Position numbers and translations under genes: made by a program. A DNA stretch of 64,000 nt from Thermoanaerobacterium sp. PSU-2. Its GTDB lineage: Bacteria; Bacillota; Thermoanaerobacteria; Thermoanaerobacterales; Thermoanaerobacteraceae. The stretch spans positions 1 through 64,000 of the forward strand of contig NZ_MSQD01000008.1 in NCBI RefSeq assembly GCF_002102475.1, in the 5' to 3' direction. The notes under the pieces were generated by a model. It was not told the origin of the DNA. It made no database searches and saw only the letters and a program-made list of their open reading frames with translations. This document shows, piece after piece, positions 39,400-47,636 of the stretch (the stretch's first letter is position 1; every line of letters begins with the position of its first letter).

Positions 39400-39474
39400 T
39401 CAACTAATCTTTTTTGCTATATCCTTTGTGTTTCCCGTGCATGAAAAATAAGCGATCAATATCTTTTTTTTCTT
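39400..39474 (-). pseudogene. Flavodoxin N-terminal fragment
   Basis: In one minus-strand frame the sequence reads KKKKILIAYFSCTGNTKD and then IAKKIS before TGA, the classic beta1-FMN phosphate loop of flavodoxins. The remainder of the gene is missing and the intact flavoprotein gene starts 18 nt further on. Confidence 0.75.
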
Positions 39475-39604
39475 TATAAGTCTTTATTGATTTATAAAAT
39501 AAGAAACTTTATGATTTATTGTCAATATTTCTAGTTTCGTTTTATAATTACTCCATTTTTATTTATCAAATACTACTGTAAGAAAGCGATATATGGCGAG
39601 AACC

Positions 39605-39665
39605 CATCCCCCACGATATCCAAAACCATGTGGCCCTTTTCCCAGCGCATGGGGTTTTATTGTAA
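39605..39665 (-). other. Imperfect hairpin in the 39475-39676 spacer
   Basis: AAAACCATG and CATGGGGTTTT can pair imperfectly across a GC-rich loop. It lies after the NTF2-like gene end and may be its terminator. The rest of the 200-nt spacer holds a TTGACA box (near 39520) but no gene. Confidence 0.35.
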
Positions 39666-39676
39666 CGCCCACTTTC

Positions 39677-40060
39677 TTAAGAAGTAATCAGTCTTGTAAA
39701 TGAGAGTGAGGCTAACATCCAAGTATCGTTTTGTTTCACATACACTTCTGTAACAACAAAAGGATTGATAACCTCATTACCGCCAACGACGGCTACTAAA
39801 CGAATTTTACTCAAAAGGATCGCTGTTGTCTCTCCAATAAACGGTACTGATACTTCTTGAATGTCCACATCTTTGTAATGAATTCTGCCGCTTCGAATGA
39901 CATCGAGTTCCTCTTCCTTGGACATGGTTGCGCCCATATGAACAAAGACAGCTTTTTCATGGAAGAGGGAGTTCAAGGAATCTACTTTACATTCTGACAT
40001 CCAGTGCCATTTTTCATTAGAAAGAGAAATTAATTCTTGTTCAAATTTTTCGTTGTTCAT
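39677..40060 (-). CDS. NTF2-like (SnoaL/DUF4440) protein
   Basis: A 127-aa protein with the cone-like alpha+beta fold suggested by LISLSNEKWHWMSECKVDSLNSLFHEKAVFVHMG and VVTEVYVKQNDTWMLASLSFTRL. Such proteins are small-molecule binding or isomerase-like; the substrate is unknown. GGAGA before the ATG. Its promoter (40098-40128) has a 19-bp spacer and a MerR-like dyad half. Confidence 0.8.
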   Translation of the reverse strand: MNNEKFEQELISLSNEKWHWMSECKVDSLNSLFHEKAVFVHMGATMSKEEELDVIRSGRIHYKDVDIQEVSVPFIGETTAILLSKIRLVAVVGGNEVINPFVVTEVYVKQNDTWMLASLSFTRLITS

Positions 40061-40097
40061 AACTATCTATCTCCTTTGCAAATTATTATATTGATGA

Positions 40098-40128
40098 AAT
40101 TTAACGCGTAAAAGTAACTCAAAATCAA
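40098..40128 (-). promoter_or_regulatory. Possible MerR-type promoter of the NTF2-like gene
   Basis: Minus strand TTGATT (40123-40128), 19-bp spacer starting TTGAGTTAC, TAAATT (40098-40103). Similar to but more degenerate than the promoters at 44691 and 46352. Confidence 0.45.
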
Positions 40129-40200
40129 GGGATTGTATGTATATTCGATGATGTGCATGGATATAGATACCATCCCAATCTTTTCATAAGCGTATACTCC

Positions 40201-42159
40201 TTATTCTGTCATATGTTTTTCCCAAAATTTTATAGCATCATTTATCCAACCTTCTGCGACTGTTCCTTCCCCAAGCCCAAATCCATGTGAAAGTCCTTGA
40301 AAGACCTCTATTTCCGCATCGGTTCCATTTGCCTTAATCCTGTTGATTCTGTCTTCCATCGTTTTGTAAGATGCAATTCCGTCATTCGTTCCCACGCATG
40401 CAAATGTCGGGGGTTCCTTTCCCGTTACTTCCGACAAACCAGTATACTGCATAATGACAGCCGCAGGACGCGGATATCTCTTTTCTCCAAAGCTCTCAGT
40501 GCCGTAACTTCCAAGCCATGCTGCCATACGTGCTCCGGCAGATCCGCCCCATAGAGAATAGTCTTTCATGTCTATTCCGAGTTCGTCGGCGTTCTCATAC
40601 AGGAAAGCAATTGCCCTTGCGAGGTCCTCACAAGCAGTCTGCGCACCTGGACGATAAATTAAGGCAAATGCGTTATACCCCTTTTTGCTGAGTTCAAGAG
40701 CATGTGGAAAACTGTCCTGCATCGCACCAACATATACAAATCCCCCGCCTGCATTGATAATTGCTGTTTTTGCGCCTTTATTGCCGCGGAAAAAGAACAG
40801 CCCTGTATCCTCTTTGGTAGGGTCTTGCGCTTTTTCTTCATCAGAATAAATGTCATAAAAAATTGTATCTCCTGATTCGGCACGTTTTTTCAAGTAATTA
40901 ACGATTTCCACTGTTTTATTCGGGTTAATGTTGCTATACCATGTCAGGTAAAGTTTTCCAAGAGTATCCCCACTGTAGTACCTATTATCTATCGGAAAGA
41001 GAAGCCTTCCAAAATTTCCGAAAGCTGGATCCTTAATCACATCTTCAATTCTTATATCTGCAGTGAAAGCTTTATAGGATTGATCATTTCCCAAGACTGA
41101 CTGAACCCCTTTCTGCTTCTCCTGTGTCTCCTCCTCACCGCTCCAGAATGCTTTCATCCCGTTATAGGTGTATTCCATCGCAGCGGTTCCGTCATGTGAA
41201 TATCCATTTTTGACACGAAACGCAAAATTACCATCAGCTCTATCATCGATATCGATGAAATAAGGGGACGTTCTCATAAGATCCGTTCTGGCTTTATCGT
41301 AGCTGTACGCAAAGTCATTAGTTCCTGTCATCACAAAGACGAAATAATCATTCGGATCATGTCCTTCAGCTGCGGCAAAGATCTCTTTGTCATCCAGAGT
41401 TGTCCCACAGCTCATCGGCAGGAAATAGTGGAAGTAATCAAGTCCGTATTGGAATGTCCGCCAAGTTGCGACCGATCCCATGGAAAATCCGCCGAATCCC
41501 CGGTGGTCACGTGAAGCAATCAGATCCTCTGCAGATGTGCTTGCGGCATAGGTGCTGTACGTTCCTTCCACTGCAGGAATCAAATCATTTAATAACTCGT
41601 TATGATAGTTCCTCGTCAGCTGCATTGCCAAAGAAAAGCTGGCGGAATCCAATCCATTCTCGTTTGTGTTGTTATAAGTCGGACATACTATGATCAGCGG
41701 TTTAATCTCGCCTGCAGCAATTGCATTGTCAATGACGTTTTTAAAGGAGGATGGTTTAGCCAGGGTTCCGAGCATCGTGGTTTCATCGCCCCAACCGCCA
41801 TGCATCAGATAGAACACATCATATTTTTGATTCTTATTATAGCCATAGGGGAGATATACAACCGCATGTTTTTTAAGTGGTCTTGATTTTTTATCATAAG
41901 AAAAGGATTCATATGTATCGTAATATAAATTCGTTAATGTTCCTGGCTGCTCTGATGCTTTAAAATACCCATCAGGAATTTTTTCGATCACTTTCGGAAT
42001 CATGACATTCTGCTTTGTTTTCTGGGCATTTTTATCTTGTGTTTTTGTTATTACCGTATTTTCCGTTGCCGCCTCACTCAAAGATTTTTCTGTAATGCCG
42101 CAGGCAGCAAGCAGCAACACCATGAGCATAACCAACCCTGTAATTACGATTTTTCTCAT
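40201..42159 (-). CDS. Secreted lipoprotein with two alpha/beta-hydrolase (esterase) domains
   Basis: A 652-aa lipoprotein: signal with lipobox LLAAC (Cys20). Domain 1 (~70-330) is esterase-D/feruloyl-esterase-like: YDVFYLMHGGWGDETTML, nucleophile elbow GFGGFSMGSVATW and a late YSHDGTAAMEY histidine. Domain 2 (~430-652) is a second hydrolase of the esterase/lipase type: oxyanion INAGGGFVYVG, nucleophile LWGGSAGARMA and final histidine GLSHGFG. Both triads look intact. Likely removes ester groups (feruloyl, acetyl) from plant polysaccharides at the cell surface. The start is ATG 42159 after GGAAGGAG. GC-rich for the window, suggesting acquisition. Confidence 0.85.
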   Translation of the reverse strand: MRKIVITGLVMLMVLLLAACGITEKSLSEAATENTVITKTQDKNAQKTKQNVMIPKVIEKIPDGYFKASEQPGTLTNLYYDTYESFSYDKKSRPLKKHAVVYLPYGYNKNQKYDVFYLMHGGWGDETTMLGTLAKPSSFKNVIDNAIAAGEIKPLIIVCPTYNNTNENGLDSASFSLAMQLTRNYHNELLNDLIPAVEGTYSTYAASTSAEDLIASRDHRGFGGFSMGSVATWRTFQYGLDYFHYFLPMSCGTTLDDKEIFAAAEGHDPNDYFVFVMTGTNDFAYSYDKARTDLMRTSPYFIDIDDRADGNFAFRVKNGYSHDGTAAMEYTYNGMKAFWSGEEETQEKQKGVQSVLGNDQSYKAFTADIRIEDVIKDPAFGNFGRLLFPIDNRYYSGDTLGKLYLTWYSNINPNKTVEIVNYLKKRAESGDTIFYDIYSDEEKAQDPTKEDTGLFFFRGNKGAKTAIINAGGGFVYVGAMQDSFPHALELSKKGYNAFALIYRPGAQTACEDLARAIAFLYENADELGIDMKDYSLWGGSAGARMAAWLGSYGTESFGEKRYPRPAAVIMQYTGLSEVTGKEPPTFACVGTNDGIASYKTMEDRINRIKANGTDAEIEVFQGLSHGFGLGEGTVAEGWINDAIKFWEKHMTE

Positions 42160-42182
42160 TTTCTCTCCTTCCTTCATTAATA

Positions 42183-42222
42183 TACAGTTGAAAGGGCTCT
42201 TTTAAAGATCCTTTCAACTGTA
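42183..42222 (-). other. 12-bp hairpin between aldo/keto reductase and esterase genes
   Basis: ACAGTTGAAAGG pairs with CCTTTCAACTGT around 14 nt. No T-tract, so more likely a processing or stability element than a terminator. Confidence 0.5.
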
Positions 42223-42234
42223 CCAGTTAATAGC

Positions 42235-43107
<873 letters not shown>

Positions 43108-43120
43108 TTAAAATCGAGAA

Positions 43121-44083
43121 TTAAAGTGCACCGACTATTTTGTGTGGAACATACAGTTCCTCAAGGTAGGCAATGTCATCATCCGTAAGTTTTACATTGA
43201 GAGCCCCTACAGCGTCGTCTAAATACTTTGCCTTTGTTACACCGATAATTGGTGCTGTAACTCCCTTAGCAAAATGCCATGCAAGAGAAATCTGTGTCAT
43301 TGTAACACCATACTTCTTGGCAAGTTCATTTACGCGAAGTACTATTCCATAGTCTGTCTCTTGGGTACTATCGTACTTTGAAACTGCAATTTTATCTGTC
43401 TGGCTTCGTTTCGTATCTGCCTTCCATTCAAGACGTGAAAGCCTTCCAGCAGCAAGTGGGCTGTATGGGGTAAGTGCAACATTCATTTGCTTGCAAATCG
43501 GAATAAGTTCCCGCTCATCCTCACGGTAAAGCAGATTGTAGTGATTCTGCATTGAAACAAACTTTGTCCAACCGTTCTTCTCGGCAGCAAGCTGCATATT
43601 GTAAAACTGGTAGTCATACATTGCTGAAGCGCCGAGAGCTCTCACCTTTCCTGCCTTAACAAGACTGTCAAGTGCCTCCATCGTTTCCTCTATCGGTGTG
43701 TCATAATCGAATCGATGGATAATGTAAAGATCAACGTAATCTGTACCAAGCCGTTTTAGTGAGCCATCAATCTCACGAAGTATCGCTTTTTTTGAAAGTT
43801 TGCCTTCGTTAAAATAAACTTTAGTAGCTATAACTACCTTATCACGAGCTATATTGTTCTTTATGGCACGGCCAAGATATTCTTCACTTGTACCGCCAGA
43901 ATATACATTTGCAGTGTCAAAAAAATTTATGCCAAGATCAAGAGCATGCTTGATTATTGCTTCACTATCTTCAGCGTTTAGTGTCCATGCATGAAAATTA
44001 CTTGACGTGTCACCAAAACTCATGCAACCTACGCAAATGCGAGAAACAAGAATATCAGAATTTCCTAGTTTTAAATATTCCAT
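43121..44083 (-). CDS. Aldo/keto reductase (YajO/AKR-type)
   Basis: A 320-aa reductase. YLKLGNSDILVSRICVGCMSFG, FFDTANVYSGGTSEEYLGRAI (Asp, Tyr), IATKVYF (Lys), YIIHRFDYDTPIEETMEAL (His) and a late GVTAPIIGVTKAKYL are present. The ATG at 44083 follows the flavodoxin stop by one base, with GAGGA upstream. A 143-bp copy of its middle part lies at 37297-37439. Confidence 0.93.
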   Translation of the reverse strand: MEYLKLGNSDILVSRICVGCMSFGDTSSNFHAWTLNAEDSEAIIKHALDLGINFFDTANVYSGGTSEEYLGRAIKNNIARDKVVIATKVYFNEGKLSKKAILREIDGSLKRLGTDYVDLYIIHRFDYDTPIEETMEALDSLVKAGKVRALGASAMYDYQFYNMQLAAEKNGWTKFVSMQNHYNLLYREDERELIPICKQMNVALTPYSPLAAGRLSRLEWKADTKRSQTDKIAVSKYDSTQETDYGIVLRVNELAKKYGVTMTQISLAWHFAKGVTAPIIGVTKAKYLDDAVGALNVKLTDDDIAYLEELYVPHKIVGAL

Positions 44084-44084
44084 T

Positions 44085-44636
44085 TTACTTTTCCTCCTCA
44101 AAATTATTTATGAATTTTTGCAGCCATTTCTCAATCTCAGGCTGAGCTGAATGTACATTGCTACCTTTTATAGCAAGCCCTTTTTCAAGCCTTGCATTTG
44201 GACAAGTCTTTCTTATATCCCTTTCGCTGTGTCCCAAACCACTTCCTTCATGTGTACAGACCGGGAGAATGGTTTTTTCGGTAAAGTCATATTTCTCAAG
44301 AAAAGTAAATACAGGCATAGGCATAGTTCCCCACCAATTGGGATAGCATAATATGATAATTTCATAGTCGTCAATATTATCAAGATATTCTGAAAGCTCA
44401 GGTCTTGCATTATCACGTAATTCTTGCTGAGCAACTTTTGTAGCTTCTGTATAATCATCAGGATATTTTTTTACCGTGTTAATGCGGAACAGTTCACCGC
44501 CGGTTATTTTCTGAATCATTTTAGCTACAACTTCCGTATTTCCAACCGACAAATTCACAATGCGACCACTGACATAATTGCCTCCTTCTCTTGAAAAATA
44601 GGCTATTAAAATTTTTTTGTCATTAAATTTATTCAT
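44085..44636 (-). CDS. Flavodoxin
   Basis: A 183-aa long-chain flavodoxin-like protein: KILIAYFSREGGNYVSGRIVNL at the phosphate site, IILCYPNWWGTMPMPVFTFLEKY at the flavin ring, and PVCTHEGSGLGHSERDI. Related proteins reduce quinones or act with aldo/keto reductases. GAGGAGGTGA before the ATG. First gene of the operon under the MerR-type promoter at 44691-44721. Confidence 0.9.
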   Translation of the reverse strand: MNKFNDKKILIAYFSREGGNYVSGRIVNLSVGNTEVVAKMIQKITGGELFRINTVKKYPDDYTEATKVAQQELRDNARPELSEYLDNIDDYEIIILCYPNWWGTMPMPVFTFLEKYDFTEKTILPVCTHEGSGLGHSERDIRKTCPNARLEKGLAIKGSNVHSAQPEIEKWLQKFINNFEEEK

Positions 44637-44690
44637 TTCTACTCACCTCCTCAAAACAATACTTTAATCGTATAATTATGTATTACTATC

Positions 44691-44721
44691 ATGATAAGAC
44701 TTTGAGTTAACTCTAAGTCAA
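44691..44721 (-). promoter_or_regulatory. MerR-type promoter of flavodoxin-AKR-AKR operon
   Basis: Minus strand TTGACT (44716-44721), 19-bp spacer, TATCAT (44691-44696). The spacer carries the dyad ACTTAGAG-TTAA-CTCAAAGT. A 19-bp spacer is the hallmark of MerR-activated promoters. The rest of 44722-44966 is AT-rich spacer leading to the antitoxin promoter. Confidence 0.7.
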
Positions 44722-44966
44722 GAGGTTTTCAACAAATATTCTTTGAGTTATCATAAAAAAAATAATTTTTATGATATGTTATATACCTAGTTTTTTGCGC
44801 ATGTCCCACACTCATTGTAGGAAACATATCTAATGAAATTTTGATCACATATACTGTACGATTGTAAAAATAAAATTGTTCGATTATTGTTGATAATTTT
44901 AATCTTATTTTTGTATAATAATATTAGGAAATTGAAATAATGAATTTTGTACAAGGAGGTATCACT

Positions 44967-45194
44967 ATGCAAATAACAGCAACCGAATTTAAGAACAATA
45001 TTGGAAAGTATCTCGCCCTTGCCTCCAAAGAGGACATATATATCACAAAAAACGGCAAAGCCATTGCCAAGCTTACAAACACAAAACAGGACAAAGTTGA
45101 AATGGCAAAATCCTTGTTTGGTATACTGCCTGCCGATGCTTCTTTGGAGCAGGCGAGAGAGGAGCGCTTGAGCCGTCATGAACGTATTAATTGA
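44967..45194 (+). CDS. Phd/YefM-type antitoxin of a VapBC-like pair
   Basis: A 75-aa antitoxin: the N-terminal MQITATEFKNNIGKYLALAS DNA-binding fold and ITKNGKAIAKLTN are typical Phd; the C-terminal tail (SLEQAREERLSRHERIN) would wrap the toxin. AGGAGG lies 7 nt before the ATG at 44967. TTGATA and TATAAT (18-bp spacer, near 44900-44930) form a probable promoter. It overlaps the toxin gene by 17 nt. Confidence 0.88.
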   Translation: MQITATEFKNNIGKYLALASKEDIYITKNGKAIAKLTNTKQDKVEMAKSLFGILPADASLEQAREERLSRHERIN

Positions 45195-45588
45195 TACCAA
45201 CGTCGTGCTGGACGCCATGCTTTCCTGCTCGCCTTTCGCTGAAGACGCGCAAAAATTGTTTATTATGGCCGCCGAGGAAAAAATCAACGTGCATATAACC
45301 GCAAGCTCCATTACGGATATCTATTACCTTCTACACAAATATCTGCACGACAAGAAGCGGTGCAAGCAGGAAATATATAAAATCATAAAAATCTTCAACA
45401 TCCTTGACGTCACTGGCTCCGACTGTGAGAAGGCACTTGAGCTGCCCATGGAAGATTATGAGGATGCCTTGCTTGCCGCATGCGCCAAGCGCAGGAAAAT
45501 GGAATGCATCATTACCCGGAACATTAAGGACTTCGCCAACTCGCCAGTCAGAGCTGTATTACCCGGCGACTTTCTGAAAAGCATATAA
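45178..45588 (+). CDS. PIN-domain toxin (VapC-like)
   Basis: A 136-aa PIN-fold ribonuclease. Acidic metal ligands are visible at Asp6 (LIDTNVVLDAM), Glu/Asp92-96 (MEDYEDALLA) and Asp118 (ITRNIKDF). The toxin starts inside the antitoxin gene. It is richer in GC than its surroundings, consistent with transfer. Confidence 0.9.
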   Translation: MNVLIDTNVVLDAMLSCSPFAEDAQKLFIMAAEEKINVHITASSITDIYYLLHKYLHDKKRCKQEIYKIIKIFNILDVTGSDCEKALELPMEDYEDALLAACAKRRKMECIITRNIKDFANSPVRAVLPGDFLKSI

Positions 45589-45716
45589 GACTTCAGCCAT
45601 CTAGCTTACCGGATGTCTTTTCCTTCCCAACATTTAGGATCACAAACAACTATTCGTCGATTCCAATCATAGTCTGCATTTAATGCATTCAGAAACAAAC
45701 ACTTTATTTAAAAATT

Positions 45717-46127
45717 TCAAAGTAGTTTGTTATATTCTTCATCGGTAACCGGTTCACACCATTCAGTGTTTGCTCCTTCCGTCGGAACTGTTAATGATAG
45801 ATGTGCAAACCCTTCATCCTTGACGGCGCCGTGCCAATGCTTAATCTCCGGTGGTATATATACTACATCGCCGCTTTTTAATAGTCGTGCATCTTTCCCA
45901 GCTTCTTGATATAAGCCATGCCCACCAACACATATAAGTATCTGACCACAGCCATGATGTATATGCCAATTGTTTCGGCATCCAGGTTCGAACGTAACAT
46001 TATGAATATTTACTTCTTTATCATTTAAGAGGCTTAAATAGCTCTTTCCAGTAAAATATTGTGCAAATGCTACATTTTCCTCACCTAATGGAAAATCAGA
46101 TATCTTTTCTAATTCATTTCTATCCAT
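45717..46127 (-). CDS. Cupin-domain protein, C-terminal half of a broken decarboxylase-cupin gene
   Basis: A 136-aa cupin: NVTFEPGCRNNWHIHHGCGQILICVGG carries the His-His metal pair and KSGDVVYIPPEIKHWHGA the second motif. In related clostridial proteins this cupin follows a carboxymuconolactone decarboxylase domain in one ~250-aa chain. Here the decarboxylase is reduced to a 35-aa piece just upstream (46136-46243), so the cupin is now separately started, most likely at ATG 46127 with GGAGTGA upstream. Confidence 0.8.
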   Translation of the reverse strand: MDRNELEKISDFPLGEENVAFAQYFTGKSYLSLLNDKEVNIHNVTFEPGCRNNWHIHHGCGQILICVGGHGLYQEAGKDARLLKSGDVVYIPPEIKHWHGAVKDEGFAHLSLTVPTEGANTEWCEPVTDEEYNKLL

Positions 46128-46135
46128 AATAAAAT

Positions 46136-46243
46136 TCACTCCATTCTAGACCAAACCTCTCCAAAAAGAACATCATCGTTTAATTCAGCAAATTTTGGGG
46201 CAAATGAGCCAAGGGCATCTCTGCCTGCCGTCTGTTTTTTCAT
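46136..46243 (-). pseudogene. Carboxymuconolactone decarboxylase N-terminal remnant
   Basis: From an ATG at 46243 preceded by AGGAGGG, it reads MKKQTAGRDALGSFAPKF and then AELNDDVLFGEVWSRME before TGA. This is the standard N-terminus of the decarboxylase-cupin fusion proteins; the following ~100 residues with the catalytic cysteines are deleted. Confidence 0.8.
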
Positions 46244-46351
46244 CGTAAAACTTCCCTCCTAAATACTTTTATATTTTCTTAATTATTTTTTTTGCAGGTG
46301 CTCCGCCTATAAAAACATTTATAGGTACATCATTTGTTACATGTTAATATC

Positions 46352-46382
46352 ATGATAATCCTTTGAGTTAACTCCAAGTCAA
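46352..46382 (-). promoter_or_regulatory. MerR-type promoter of the decarboxylase-cupin unit
   Basis: Minus strand TTGACT (46377-46382), 19-bp spacer, TATCAT (46352-46357), with ACTTGGAG-TTAA-CTCAAAGG inside. Near-identical to the promoter at 44691-44721. Confidence 0.7.
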
Positions 46383-46499
46383 GATGTTTTTCATTTTTTT
46401 AAACGCCTCAAGAAATTATTAAAATCTTGTAGCCATCTTCTATGAAAATTATGAAAATTATTTTGTTGTGATAATCTCTTAATAGTGAATAATCATAAA

Positions 46500-46522
46500 A
46501 AAATAAAGCACCCATTTAGAGT
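46500..46522 (-). terminator. hicB terminator
   Basis: GCACTC and GGGTGC pair around TAAAT, followed by TTTATTTTTTT on the minus strand. Confidence 0.75.
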
Positions 46523-46524
46523 GC

Positions 46525-46935
46525 CTATTGCTTATATTCTCTAATCCCTAATTTTTCTTTAAGAGCTTCTTGAAGCACCTGTGAAAAGTTTATTTTGCTT
46601 CTTTCGGCGATACTATTGAGCCATGATGGTATTGTCAGTGTTTTCTTTACATAAACAGTTTTAATATTACTTCTATAGTATGGCATCCATACTTCTATCG
46701 GAATAACAATTTGATTATCTTCTACTTTTATTTTAGAAATAGGAGTTGGTTCTGGTATAACATCTCCATCATCTTCCATACCTGAAATATGAAGTGCCAT
46801 AGCCTCTTTTGCATTTCTTACAGCTTCTTCTTCATTATCTCCACATGTAAAACAGCCAGGTAAATCGGGAAAACTGACAGAAATACCGTCAGATGCAAAA
46901 TCAAATATAGCATGATAAATATATGTTTCTTTCAT
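46525..46935 (-). CDS. HicB-type antitoxin (orphan)
   Basis: A 136-aa protein: N-terminal HicB fold (YHAIFDFASDGISVSFPDLPGCFTCGDNEEEAVRNAKEAM) and a C-terminal ribbon-helix-helix DNA-binding part (KTLTIPSWLNSIAERSKINFSQVLQEALKEKL). AAAGGAGG before the ATG. The partner HicA toxin gene is not intact; only a possible 15-codon tail is seen upstream (46980-47027). Confidence 0.88.
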   Translation of the reverse strand: MKETYIYHAIFDFASDGISVSFPDLPGCFTCGDNEEEAVRNAKEAMALHISGMEDDGDVIPEPTPISKIKVEDNQIVIPIEVWMPYYRSNIKTVYVKKTLTIPSWLNSIAERSKINFSQVLQEALKEKLGIREYKQ

Positions 46936-46979
46936 CTAAAAGCCTCCTTTTGGCTTGTTTTCAGGGAGGGGGGCAAAAC

Positions 46980-47027
46980 TCAATCAAGTTTAAGTCCTAC
47001 CTGATCCAAAATACTTTTTGCAGTTTT
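46980..47027 (-). pseudogene. Possible HicA toxin C-terminal remnant
   Basis: The minus strand reads KTAKSILDQVGLKLD and stop, like the end of HicA proteins, in the expected position just before hicB. Too short to be sure. The rest of 47028-47636 holds no recognisable gene. Confidence 0.35.
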
Positions 47028-47636
47028 AAAAGGATAAAAAAACAGAGAAATCAATGTAAATTTTTTAGTTTATTTCAACAGGACCTGGAGATACACATAA
47101 AAATACATGGTTTCTCTGTATCTCCACCACCAAAAAGCACATTTTCGGCAAATGGCAAATCACCGTAAAACCCTGTATTTAAATCATTTTTTAGGTGCTT
47201 ATTTGTTTTTTTACATTTGTCAACAGCACTACCGTCTCTACAGGGTTTGAGTTGAAGGAATTGATGTCTAATGGCCATTTTTTATAGCATCTGTACGTGG
47301 GAATATATCAATGGGTTTTCCAGTCATTTTTGAAAAACCGTCGTTCAGGGAAACACATCAACTTAAAACAGCATACTACCGTAATAGCTTTTCGAAATGC
47401 TAGTCATACCCGATTGCTGAGTTCAAACGTACTCGTAGATCGTTTTAACGCGAACTTAAAATCCGGAATCTCAATCGACATTGAATCATAAAAAGTCCCC
47501 TCTTTATGCTTTATACGGCATGTAATGGCAGTTTTGCCATATATTAAAAGAATATATTTTTTGCTAATCTTATTTAGTGGTTTAATATATTGTACTTCAA
47601 TGTATCCAATTCAGAACTGACGTAATTATTTTTTTA

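Noticed and set aside
40110-40185. Short frame MKRLGWYLYPCTSSNIHTIP preceded by AAGGAG between the NTF2-like and esterase genes
   Set aside because: Only 20 codons, no similarity recognised; might be chance in a spacer.
45589-45716. Minus-strand tail reading NADYDWNRRIVVCDPKCWEGKDIR before a stop
   Set aside because: Looks like the end of some lost gene but I cannot name it, so it is not listed as a feature.
47075-47278. 67-aa minus-strand frame upstream of hicB
   Set aside because: No ribosome binding site and no recognisable family; probably decayed DNA.
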